Below are positions 17,000 to 25,169 of a stretch of DNA of 57,689 bases, piece by piece. Source of the DNA: an uncultured Candidatus Saccharibacteria bacterium (GTDB taxonomy: Bacteria; Patescibacteriota; Saccharimonadia; Saccharimonadales; Saccharimonadaceae); the NCBI GenBank assembly GCA_946537195.1, contig CAMNFE010000002.1:1-57689 (forward strand). Direction: 5' to 3'. A program made the translations under genes and the position numbers. The notes beneath the pieces were generated by a model, which ran no database searches, had not been told where the DNA came from, and saw only the letters and a list, made by a program, of their open reading frames with translations. The first letter of the stretch is position 1, and each line of letters starts with the position of its first letter.

Positions 17000-17899
17000 T
17001 CACTCCAAATCTCGCTCATTAAATAGAATCTTATAAATATAGTAGTAACCATATTTCATTCCACCACCATTGAACAGGACGTAAGCTTCACCATTAATGA
17101 AATAGATGCCTTCCATCTCCATCTTAGGCCGACCAACGATAAATGCGCGCATCGTTTTTGTCTCTAAATCAAATTGATAAATCACGTTCTGATTTTTTCG
17201 TATCCCAACCGCACGCGCTTCGTTTCGACGATATGCCCAATTAACTAAGTATAATTTACCGTTATAATAGGCTATATCTTGATTAGTCAAATCAGTTGCC
17301 ATTTCGCAAGAATCAATAACGTATTCTAAATTACCGTCTATCATAACCAGCACATCATTGTTCCTTATTGCAAAACAGCCAGCATCGTCAATATATGCTA
17401 TACCATTACCAACGCATGGCAATTTTTCCAGACTAATCTGACGAAAATTAGTGGCATCAATTCGCGCAAGACTATCGCATTCGCCATATTCATTACGAAT
17501 TCCCACCACTACAAATTCATTATTTATATCGTCATAGGTCATTCCGTTCGCATGCCCAAGTTCGAAAGTTGTGCTATTGCTAATGAAATGATTGGTTACA
17601 TCTTCCAAACTTTGCCTATCTATAATGATGAGCTTATTGTTAGTTTCTCCTCCCTGCTCTAAAGTGCCAAAAGGTCGCCCAGCAATCACAAAATAGTCAT
17701 CCGTAACCACTAAACTTTGTACCGAACTAACACCTACAGGTTTCGTGCCTTCGAAAACTAATTCTAAGGACAATGATGTCATCTCGTCGACCGTAATCGA
17801 CGCCACTGGTATTGCTTTTTTAATTGCGTTATATCTTCCAGCTACGCAAACAGCAATCAGCAGCAAAATAAACAAAATAGATAATCTTTTTTCCTTCAA
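17000..17899 (-). CDS. Secreted or anchored propeller-like protein
   Basis: About 300 residues, starting most likely at TTG 17897-17899, which has a strong purine SD (AAGGGGGG) and directly precedes a KEKR-hydrophobic signal anchor (about 6-24). An upstream ATG in frame would include residues that do not look like protein. The rest has repeated strand-turn segments with isolated Trp/Tyr-rich motifs (LVVTDDYFVIAG, GMTYDDINNEFVVVG) that suggest a beta-propeller of the quinoprotein or sugar-binding type. Function not identified. The gene ends in TGA and is framed by 12-bp inverted repeats, one in its leader and one at its stop codon. Confidence 0.65.
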   Translation of the reverse strand: MKEKRLSILFILLLIAVCVAGRYNAIKKAIPVASITVDEMTSLSLELVFEGTKPVGVSSVQSLVVTDDYFVIAGRPFGTLEQGGETNNKLIIIDRQSLEDVTNHFISNSTTFELGHANGMTYDDINNEFVVVGIRNEYGECDSLARIDATNFRQISLEKLPCVGNGIAYIDDAGCFAIRNNDVLVMIDGNLEYVIDSCEMATDLTNQDIAYYNGKLYLVNWAYRRNEARAVGIRKNQNVIYQFDLETKTMRAFIVGRPKMEMEGIYFINGEAYVLFNGGGMKYGYYYIYKILFNERDLE

Positions 17900-18030
17900 A
17901 TGGCATCCCCCCTTACGGAGTGATCGGTTTTTAAGGTGCTCCTTTATTGTCGCATCTTTAACGACAGAGGTCAAATTAGAGTAAAAGAGCTTGCATTAAT
18001 TGTCATTTTCGTATATACTAATGCTCACAA

Positions 18031-18107
18031 GGGCTCGTAGCTCAGCTGGTTAGAGCGCCTCCCTGTCACGGAGGAGGTCGCGCGTTCGAGTCGCGTCGGG
18101 CCCGCCA
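18031..18107 (+). tRNA. tRNA-Asp(GTC)
   Basis: Complete cloverleaf: acceptor GGGCTCG/CGGGCCC, anticodon loop CTGTCAC (GTC), T arm GCGCG-TTCGAGT-CGCGT, G73 and encoded CCA. A promoter-like TTGCAT - 17 nt - TATACT lies just upstream. Confidence 0.96.
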
Positions 18108-18108
18108 C

Positions 18109-18138
18109 AAAAAATCTCCATTTGGAGATCTTTTTTTT
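18109..18138 (+). terminator. Terminator of tRNA-Asp
   Basis: ATCTCC and GGAGAT form a 6-bp stem around ATTT, followed by a run of eight T. Confidence 0.85.
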
Positions 18139-18145
18139 GTGGTTT

Positions 18146-18649
18146 TTAAGAGTTACGCATTTCTTTTAATTTATCTAGGATTACGTCTCTCACTTCTTTA
18201 TAGTTGCTTGGATATTTCATATATCCGTGCGCTTCTATACTCTTTTCGTCATCATATTTCACCCTCAAAGTGAACCCATCGCCATCTAACACACCATCAT
18301 CACTTTGATCAAAACCGTCCCATTTTGCAATTTTATAATCATTAATAATGTTCGCTAGGTCATCAAGATATTTTGCATCTATCTTTTTCTCGACATTCTC
18401 TTCTTCAAAGCAACCCATACATTGGTACTTTAAAATAACGTTATTGTCTTTTTCAAAAACCATATACTCTTCAAATCCGCCCTCCCCACTTCCATGACTA
18501 TATGAAAAACTAATGATTTTCCCGTCACGCGTATTTACTTCATTGCCAATTAACAATATCGCAGCCGCAATTCCGGCCAACAAAACAGCTACTGCCCCAA
18601 TAATTACAACAATTTTATTAAACGACTTTTTAGATTGATTATTAACCAT
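18146..18649 (-). CDS. Membrane-anchored protein, unknown
   Basis: A 167-residue protein with an N-terminal helix (about 13-34) and an extracellular domain containing two adjacent cysteines in a CxxC (QCMGC). The C-terminal KEVRDVILDKLKEM helix ends the protein. A TATTAT box lies 6 nt upstream of the ATG, so the mRNA would be leaderless. No function recognised. Confidence 0.65.
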   Translation of the reverse strand: MVNNQSKKSFNKIVVIIGAVAVLLAGIAAAILLIGNEVNTRDGKIISFSYSHGSGEGGFEEYMVFEKDNNVILKYQCMGCFEEENVEKKIDAKYLDDLANIINDYKIAKWDGFDQSDDGVLDGDGFTLRVKYDDEKSIEAHGYMKYPSNYKEVRDVILDKLKEMRNS

Positions 18650-18700
18650 ATTTTTATAATATCAAAATAGATTGCACATATATGATAAAATAGTTCCAGC

Positions 18701-18775
18701 GCGGGTGTCGTATAACGGCTATTATGTATCCTTCCCAAGGATAAGACGAGAGTTCGACTCTCTCCACCCGCACCA
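18701..18775 (+). tRNA. tRNA-Gly(CCC)
   Basis: Cloverleaf with acceptor GCGGGTG/CACCCGC, anticodon loop TTCCCAA (CCC), T arm GAGAG-TTCGACT-CTCTC, A73 and encoded CCA. A TGATAAAAT -10 box lies upstream. Confidence 0.95.
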
Positions 18776-18780
18776 ACAAA

Positions 18781-18808
18781 AAACAACCCCTTTTGGAGTT
18801 GTTTTTTG
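18781..18808 (+). terminator. Terminator of tRNA-Gly
   Basis: AACAACCCC and GGAGTTGTT pair around TTTT, followed by T-rich sequence. It also abuts the stop of the converging sortase gene and could act in both directions. Confidence 0.75.
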
Positions 18809-18812
18809 TTGT

Positions 18813-19535
18813 CTATTCGTTATAACCCGTCAAGAGCACGACCCTCTTCGAGGTGTCCGAATAACAGGTCGAAAGGAGTAAGAGCCTGTCAGTCTTAACA
18901 TCTCTCGTATACCTGCCGCGCTCTTTGAAAAATTTCAAGACCGCTTCTGGCTTATTCGCATAAGTATCTACGTCATATATCTCTTGCGTATTATTATCAA
19001 TAATAGCGTAAGATAATACTTCTAAGTCATAGACATCATTTTCAAGATAATATTTGCCCTTCGTATGACTATCGAAAAATGTCTTATTGTTAAACATATT
19101 CAAATAGCCAAACATCGAATGACCACTCATGTTGTGACCATAAGCAACGACATATTTATCTTTAGCTAGCTTATTGCGATAATCTGCAAAAATGCTGCCA
19201 GCCAACGATGATTCTTTTTTAAAGTTATGATTCAAATAGAAGGTATTGTTACTAGTCTGTGTTACAGGGTAATCAATATCTGTATTGTCGATTTTAATCC
19301 ATGCTACAACATCCGGATTTGTTTCCTTCAATTTTTTCACACGGTCAAAATCGTCCGCGTCGGCAATTATTTTAGCCGCTTCCTCAATCTCTTTTCCGCT
19401 TTCAATTACGGAAAATGAGTCAAATATGGCATATATTCCAATGATCGCTATTACGGCAAATAGAAGTATAAACAAAACACTCAAACAACTATTGAAGACG
19501 TTTAAAACATCAACAACTTTTATCTTAGATCGCAT
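18813..19535 (-). CDS. Class B sortase (pilus assembly)
   Basis: A 240-residue class B sortase starting at ATG 19533-19535, which overlaps the end of the upstream signal-peptidase-like gene by 11 nt. N-terminal membrane helix (about 14-37), then the sortase beta-barrel with catalytic His134 (AYGHNMSGH), Cys224 (LSTCYS) and Arg231 (SKRVV). VAWIKIDN-DIDYPV is the typical class B start. In streptococcal FCT-3/T3 islands a class B enzyme (SrtC2) polymerises the pilus backbone, and this gene has the same neighbours: a pilin, an adhesin-like pilin and a SipA-like gene. It probably links pilin subunits by transpeptidation at the outer face of the membrane. Confidence 0.9.
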   Translation of the reverse strand: MRSKIKVVDVLNVFNSCLSVLFILLFAVIAIIGIYAIFDSFSVIESGKEIEEAAKIIADADDFDRVKKLKETNPDVVAWIKIDNTDIDYPVTQTSNNTFYLNHNFKKESSLAGSIFADYRNKLAKDKYVVAYGHNMSGHSMFGYLNMFNNKTFFDSHTKGKYYLENDVYDLEVLSYAIIDNNTQEIYDVDTYANKPEAVLKFFKERGRYTRDVKTDRLLLLSTCYSDTSKRVVLLTGYNE

Positions 19536-20058
19536 GAGTACGAAATACCCCAATCACTTTGCCTTTTATATTATCTTTGAAAATACCGCCATACGAACGC
19601 GAATCTCCAAATTCTTCACGATTGTCTCCCAGTATAAAGAATTGATCTTTGCTGAGTTTATAAGGGTACGAAAAATCAATCTTTTCCGGGAAAGCATTCG
19701 TTCCATATGAAGTTACATCCTCTACACCGCCGTTAACCGCGATGTTCTTTTTTTCGTCAACATCTACGACATCGTTATTTTGAGCGACTATACGCCCAAC
19801 ATGATCTACGCCATTTACGGAGTAAATTACTACGTCGCCAATGCCATAGTTGTCATCCAGTCTATAAATTAACGATAAATCACCATCCGATATTCTCGGG
19901 TGCATGATGTTACCATCTACGCGCTCAAAACCAAATAATCTAAAGAGCAATATATACATTACTAGCGTGAATAGAGCAATTTTTATCAAAATTGATATGA
20001 TTACTCTACCCACCCCAGCTTCAATCTTTAAAGATTTTTTGTTTTTAAGGTCATCCAT
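19525..20058 (-). CDS. Catalytically dead signal peptidase I homologue (SipA-like)
   Basis: A 177-residue S26-family protein with one N-terminal membrane helix (about 18-40). The family boxes are recognisable: VDGNIMHP-DGDL (box B), GDVVIY-HVGRIVA (box D) and GDNREEFGDSRSYGG (box E). The catalytic Ser of GxSM is Ile51 and the general-base Lys of KR is Gly88, so protease activity should be absent. This parallels streptococcal SipA, a signal-peptidase-like protein that lacks the Ser/Lys dyad and is required for pilus polymerisation. It lies 3 nt after the backbone pilin gene and overlaps the sortase gene. Probable role: chaperone for pilin delivery to sortase. Confidence 0.85.
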   Translation of the reverse strand: MDDLKNKKSLKIEAGVGRVIISILIKIALFTLVMYILLFRLFGFERVDGNIMHPRISDGDLSLIYRLDDNYGIGDVVIYSVNGVDHVGRIVAQNNDVVDVDEKKNIAVNGGVEDVTSYGTNAFPEKIDFSYPYKLSKDQFFILGDNREEFGDSRSYGGIFKDNIKGKVIGVFRTHAI

Positions 20059-20061
20059 GAA

Positions 20062-21036
20062 TTATTTTCTTGCAGACTTAGCATAGAATACTACAGCACC
20101 AGTAGCTACGAATGCTAACAAGATGTATGGCAATACGTTGAGAACTACACCAGTACCAACTGGGCTAGATTTCTTGTTTACATATGCAAACGTATTGTTT
20201 GCTACATCGGACGAAATAGTACGCTGGCCAGTAGATTTAGTGCTGCTCAAGCTGCCATTAATATAGGTCTGATAATCGTTATCTTCCTCAGTAATCGTGA
20301 AAGTAGTACCAGCATCTATCTGTTCAGTACCATTAGTTGCCTGACCAATTGTAACGGTTTCTCCGTGCTTTAAGGACACAGAACAGTCGGTTTGTGCAGC
20401 ACAAGTGCTACCACGACCAGTCGTAACATTTGTTATACGATAGTTAGTTCCACTAGTACCATTAACATTCACCGTAAAGTTGAAAGAAGCGTTCGTATCG
20501 CCACCTTTACCAGCAACGGTCTTCGTAAGCACAATATGGCTTGGAGATGCGCCCTGGTCATAAGCAAACAATAAATCAGAAACCTTATTACCGCCGCTGT
20601 CTTTAATGTATGTCAAATGAGCAATATCGCCAGTAATATTATCATTTCCATCAACCGTATGTTCTACCGCAAAATAAAGATCAAAATATTCAGATCCTAG
20701 CGTACTATAGTTATTGATACCAGAAGTAGTAACTCTTACGACGGATTCTTTTGGCGTAGAGTCGTTAAAGTATAAATTACTAAGGTTTATAGTCTGACAA
20801 GCCCCGTCACCAGTTAACGAGAAACTGGTAATATTTCCGTTCATATTCGAATCTTGTCTTGTAAATGTATACTGCGCTGAATCCGTGCTGGTAGCTGGCG
20901 TGATATCCTGGCAAAGCTGAATCGATTCCGGATCGGTTACATAGACAGTATCAGCATAAGCTGCACCTTGTAGACCGACGACGCCTGCAATTGACGCTAC
21001 AAAGGTCAACCCCGTTAATATTATTCCTTTTTTCAT
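20062..21036 (-). CDS. Backbone pilin, sortase substrate
   Basis: A 324-residue secreted pilin. Signal peptide ends near AYA-DT. Two beta domains follow. The C-terminal one (about 165-285) begins LTKTVAGKGGD, contains TFTITEED and ends FAYVNKK, which supplies the Lys, Glu and Asn expected for an intramolecular isopeptide bond. The sorting signal is SPVGTG followed by a hydrophobic segment and KSARK. A good SD (AAAGGAAA) precedes the ATG. It is the second gene of the locus after the large adhesin. Likely the repeating shaft subunit because it is the smaller pilin and adjoins the assembly genes. Confidence 0.82.
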   Translation of the reverse strand: MKKGIILTGLTFVASIAGVVGLQGAAYADTVYVTDPESIQLCQDITPATSTDSAQYTFTRQDSNMNGNITSFSLTGDGACQTINLSNLYFNDSTPKESVVRVTTSGINNYSTLGSEYFDLYFAVEHTVDGNDNITGDIAHLTYIKDSGGNKVSDLLFAYDQGASPSHIVLTKTVAGKGGDTNASFNFTVNVNGTSGTNYRITNVTTGRGSTCAAQTDCSVSLKHGETVTIGQATNGTEQIDAGTTFTITEEDNDYQTYINGSLSSTKSTGQRTISSDVANNTFAYVNKKSSPVGTGVVLNVLPYILLAFVATGAVVFYAKSARK

Positions 21037-21091
21037 TTTATATTTTCCTTTCGTTTATTATTTTTTAACTAAATTAAATATTGTTATTTTT

Positions 21092-23905
21092 TCAACGTCT
21101 ATCTCTATATCGCCTCCTCCTTCGGATATAAATTACGAACGCTGAAAAAATCATAGTAATTATTGCGAACGGCACAGGAGAAAGATTGACTTTAACGCCG
21201 GTACTAATCTGTCCGCTCCTCTTATTTTTAATGTTGACGTACTGCGCAGTATTAGGCGCGATATATCCAACATGATTAACCGTATCGTATCCTGTCGTAG
21301 AACTATACGAAACCTCATAGTCGCCAGATGTGGAAGGATCTTCTATAACCGAATACTGACAATTCGAATCAATATTATTAAACGTATAGCTTTGCCCCGA
21401 CATGAGCGAAACGGTCTGAGTCTCATTCCAACAATAGAATGTTACATTTATATCGAAATATTTATTTGTGTCACCAAGGTTTCCAGCAACAGAGTTTGTC
21501 ACTGTTAATGTGCCTAACTCTTCACTTTGAGCAATTACTTTGTTTGTAATAGTAGTAAACGTCGGATCAGTAGAACTAGTTTCATAATTCGTCTGCTCAT
21601 AATTTTGAATACTTTCCTCGGTCCATGTATAGTTTATTTCTTCGCCGCTGTTATATATCGGCAAATCTGTAACATAGTTATACCAATCGTTCTCCTCGTT
21701 CAATACTACTGGGTTATCATAATTACAGACACCATCCGCACACAAATAAACAAGAATGCTAGTAGGCCTCAATCTTAAAGCATCACTGTCGTCATCCCAA
21801 ACTTTACGTACAGATCGCCAGGTTGTATCCGTTGCATGCGAGTTTGTTACAGTAATGTGCCCATAGCCATCATCACTATATGACACCGTATAGCCATCTG
21901 GCACTACATCCTCCTCGACGGAATACGTATAAGCTGCTCCCTCGCTATCAGTAGAAGGTAAACCATAGAATGTATAGCACCAGTTATCACTCTCAAAAAG
22001 ATCAGCAGATAATAACTCACCCAAGTCATCGTAAACAGTTTGTCCATCTCTCAATAAATTAACCGTCACATAATCAGGCCTTAAGTAATCTTGATTAGAA
22101 TTATCGTCCCATTCTTTACATACTTCGATGTTTATTTCTTCGCTCGTATATGTATTATTAATGATTACCGAATCGCCATCGTTATATATTACTTCCACTA
22201 ACACACCACCATCATCTTCGAGCGAGACATTGACGTAAACATAGTGTGATAAATCATCATAAGTGACGCCAAATAAATAAGTATCATTCTCTACTATGTT
22301 ATAGGTATAACTTCCTACCATATCATCCGTAAATGTTATGCCCTCAAAGAAGAAATTATATGAATTACCGTTCGTCGGTTCAATTTCTACCGTATTTGAC
22401 TCTGGCATCGGAGCTCCTTCCGTTTCAGCTTCAAGTGTAAATCTAAATAGATCACCCGGCATAAACTCGCGTCCTGTAAGATTTTTAACACCACTTATTA
22501 TTGCTACCGCAGAACTGCCTCCGTCGCTATGATCATTCCAGAAAAAGTCAGAACCCGGCATCTCCGATATACGCCCATGAATCACGTAATCATCATCAAC
22601 AGTTTTCGGAAATGCACTTTCGCCTTCGTCTTCAGCCGCTTCAACGCGCGACAAATACCACCCATTTGGAATATTAATTTCCTGAGCCGTATACTGTACA
22701 CCAACTTCCAAACCTTCAATTTCTACACAGCTATCTCCAAGCAATTGAAAATTAGCTACTCCATTTTCAAAAACTATCTCCTCTTCTCTTTCATCTTCCC
22801 ACCAAGCTTGGAATCTTCCCGATGCACCAGCTACGGTAACTTTAAAATCAAACATTTGATCGCCCGAACCTTCACCGTCACCTCCGCCGATGGCACCGCC
22901 CCCTACAATATATTTACAAATAAAAAGCGTGCCAGCATGTGAAACATCGTAAATATTATCAAGCGTCATAGACAGCTCGGCTTCATCCTCACCATCTCCT
23001 TCGTCTTCAACAGTCGTCGAAAAACAATAGTTAATAGTTTCATTTTCAGTATCATTAAAATGGAATTTTGCCTTATGCCCGTAGCCAGATACGCCAGCAT
23101 ACCGTTCGGTAACACAATATTGAACATCCTTTTCGAGCACAATCGAATAATTACTAGTATATGTCCCCGCCTGCGACCCAACATTTGCCGTTGAGATTGG
23201 TATAACTAACCTTGGAAATTCTTCACCGTTTTCATCCGAAAACGTTAATTGCATATCGGGGTTAAATGTTCCATTAAAATTTTCTGGAATTATAAAATTC
23301 TTTTGAATATTTAGAGTAACCGTTTCTTTTCGTTCACAGTTATTTCTCACTTCTACATTGATGTCATCGTCTGTCTTATATTGATATGAAAATTGACTTA
23401 ATCTCGTTTCATAGTGTGGCGGCAGCTCATCATTCTCTCCAATAATGCCTTCGCCAACCTCATCGCCATTCACGGTTGCATAAAAATCAGCCGTACAAAA
23501 CACATCTTCATCCAATTGAGCTTCAGCGATATTTTCTGTAACAGTAGCTAATATATTCGTAGGTATATTTTTAAATGTATATCCTTCGTCGCCCTTTAGA
23601 GAAATATTTAATTTACCATTTTCATCGGTAGTTACGGTAGTATTGCTCCCATTCGGCCTCGTAGCACTAATGGTCTGGTTTGAATATGGCATATACTCAT
23701 CACCATCCATAAATTCAATCGTAAAATTAAAATCTACCCCCTCCCCCTCATTACCAGTCAACTTCTTCGTCACAGTAATATCATAAACACCGTTATCCGC
23801 AAAAGATCCGCGAACAACGGCCGAAGCACCAAAAATAATCAACGCCACAGCCAAGAACAAAACTGCGCGTAGAGACTTATTCGCTCTAGTAAGCCTACGC
23901 CTCAT
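21092..23905 (-). CDS. Large multidomain Cna/FctA-type adhesin pilin
   Basis: A 937-residue surface protein. Signal peptide (to about residue 36) is followed by several pilin-type domains. Recognisable are an FctA-like domain (about 470-585, ending IINNTYT), two Cna-B domains (about 590-690 with VCKEWDDN, YSVEED and VTNSH; about 692-785 with VRKVWDDD, YTWTEE and ITNKV) and a last domain (about 790-895) similar to the backbone pilin's. The N-terminal region may be the tip adhesin domain. The sorting signal is QISTG, hydrophobic segment, then a very basic RRRRRYRDRR tail. It is first in the pilus operon, as ancillary pilins often are. Confidence 0.85.
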   Translation of the reverse strand: MRRRLTRANKSLRAVLFLAVALIIFGASAVVRGSFADNGVYDITVTKKLTGNEGEGVDFNFTIEFMDGDEYMPYSNQTISATRPNGSNTTVTTDENGKLNISLKGDEGYTFKNIPTNILATVTENIAEAQLDEDVFCTADFYATVNGDEVGEGIIGENDELPPHYETRLSQFSYQYKTDDDINVEVRNNCERKETVTLNIQKNFIIPENFNGTFNPDMQLTFSDENGEEFPRLVIPISTANVGSQAGTYTSNYSIVLEKDVQYCVTERYAGVSGYGHKAKFHFNDTENETINYCFSTTVEDEGDGEDEAELSMTLDNIYDVSHAGTLFICKYIVGGGAIGGGDGEGSGDQMFDFKVTVAGASGRFQAWWEDEREEEIVFENGVANFQLLGDSCVEIEGLEVGVQYTAQEINIPNGWYLSRVEAAEDEGESAFPKTVDDDYVIHGRISEMPGSDFFWNDHSDGGSSAVAIISGVKNLTGREFMPGDLFRFTLEAETEGAPMPESNTVEIEPTNGNSYNFFFEGITFTDDMVGSYTYNIVENDTYLFGVTYDDLSHYVYVNVSLEDDGGVLVEVIYNDGDSVIINNTYTSEEINIEVCKEWDDNSNQDYLRPDYVTVNLLRDGQTVYDDLGELLSADLFESDNWCYTFYGLPSTDSEGAAYTYSVEEDVVPDGYTVSYSDDGYGHITVTNSHATDTTWRSVRKVWDDDSDALRLRPTSILVYLCADGVCNYDNPVVLNEENDWYNYVTDLPIYNSGEEINYTWTEESIQNYEQTNYETSSTDPTFTTITNKVIAQSEELGTLTVTNSVAGNLGDTNKYFDINVTFYCWNETQTVSLMSGQSYTFNNIDSNCQYSVIEDPSTSGDYEVSYSSTTGYDTVNHVGYIAPNTAQYVNIKNKRSGQISTGVKVNLSPVPFAIITMIFSAFVIYIRRRRRYRDRR

Positions 23906-23973
23906 CCCACCCCTTAAGCGTTTGCTTTAGCGTATTTGTTTTTGTTTCGAAGAAAACACCTTGTCTTCCCCGA

Positions 23974-24028
23974 GTGAGTTGATTCACCTGATACCTCCAT
24001 CAGAATATGAAAATTTATATCAACTCAC
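23974..24028. other. Inverted repeat in adhesin leader region
   Basis: GTGAGTTGAT (23974-23983) and ATCAACTCAC (24019-24028) are perfect inverted repeats 35 nt apart, in the 209-nt gap between the divergent adhesin and 24115 genes. On the minus strand the loop contains GGAGGT followed by a 30-codon open frame that overlaps the adhesin start. The rest of the gap holds the TGCTAAAAT promoter of the plus-strand gene. Confidence 0.5.
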
Positions 24029-24114
24029 ACATTCCACTTACGTCTATAATATACATATTTTCGAAATAAATCAATATTATTTACATCCCGTTTATGCTAA
24101 AATAATAAGTAATT

Positions 24115-25131
24115 ATGCAACCAAATAACATGCAAGCTCAACCTGCCATAGGCCCAATGCAGGCAAATATGGCAACGCCTCAACCGGCGCCAATGAATTA
24201 TCAAACAACACCCATTCCTCCTGCCCCTAAGAAACAATCTAATCTCGGTATAGTCTTGGCAATCATTTTTGGAGTTCTAGCTCTCGGCCTTATTATTTTC
24301 ATTATTGTCGACAAGCTAGTCTTAAGTAAAACCGACAAACCAGTCGAGAAAGAAGCTACTTCTGCTCCGCTATCAGTTCGATTATCTGAAATTGAAATAC
24401 CAGACGGATCTGCGGCAGACGTACTAAAAAACACACTGGCTGGCCGCACCTTTACCGTAAACTCAGAGTTTGAAGAATACATCACTTTTACAAGCGATAG
24501 TAAATATACCTACTCCTACTTCCGTGAACCGTCTGCCGATAGAGAAAAACTTCAAGCCAGCACACAGTCTGGCACTTATACCGTCAACGACAAGGCTATT
24601 ACTTTAGATAATGAAGAAACCTTTCAAATTACAGGCGATTATCTAGTCAAAACAAGTGAAAAAATAAGCAAAAATAACACCGCAGTTTATTTTGACGCAC
24701 TACAACTAGACACGGTTTTACCTAATATCTCCACTGCTTTCAGTACTTACCTAAATACCAGCAAAGACACAAGTGCGCCAAATTTCGAAAAAGTACGCAT
24801 TGATCGCTATTATTGCCGCGCCGACTACAGCAATAAAAAAATGACCAATGCCGATAGCTATCTCTGCGATACGACCTATAGCTACCTCTTTGATAAAACA
24901 AAAATCGAAACTAAATTTAATGCCGCAAAGGTCAAAAGTTTCCCTGCATATTGCGCTATTAAAAACAGCCCTTACCTAAGCTATACCAAAGACGGCGGTT
25001 CTTGCCAAAACGACTTCACAATCTCAACCTGGAATTTCGTTATCGTGCGTGTCACAGATAATATTAGCTATCGCGTCATGGGCGCTTTCCGTACGCTCGA
25101 CGGTTCCACTGAAATACTCCCTCGTTTCTAA
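24115..25131 (+). CDS. Pro/Gln-rich membrane-anchored protein, unknown
   Basis: A 338-residue protein. The first 42 residues are rich in Pro, Gln, Met and Ala and probably disordered in the cytoplasm; a membrane helix spans about 43-67; the rest is extracellular with six cysteines (some in YYCRADY, YLCDTT, SYCAI-like contexts) that could form disulfides. A TAAAAT box ends 11 nt before the ATG, so the leader would be about 4 nt. The N-terminal layout (low-complexity tail, then helix) resembles the pilin-headed protein at 28404. No function recognised. Confidence 0.7.
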   Translation: MQPNNMQAQPAIGPMQANMATPQPAPMNYQTTPIPPAPKKQSNLGIVLAIIFGVLALGLIIFIIVDKLVLSKTDKPVEKEATSAPLSVRLSEIEIPDGSAADVLKNTLAGRTFTVNSEFEEYITFTSDSKYTYSYFREPSADREKLQASTQSGTYTVNDKAITLDNEETFQITGDYLVKTSEKISKNNTAVYFDALQLDTVLPNISTAFSTYLNTSKDTSAPNFEKVRIDRYYCRADYSNKKMTNADSYLCDTTYSYLFDKTKIETKFNAAKVKSFPAYCAIKNSPYLSYTKDGGSCQNDFTISTWNFVIVRVTDNISYRVMGAFRTLDGSTEILPRF

Positions 25132-25169
25132 CTATTGCAAAATCCACAATTTGTGGCATAATAATATAT

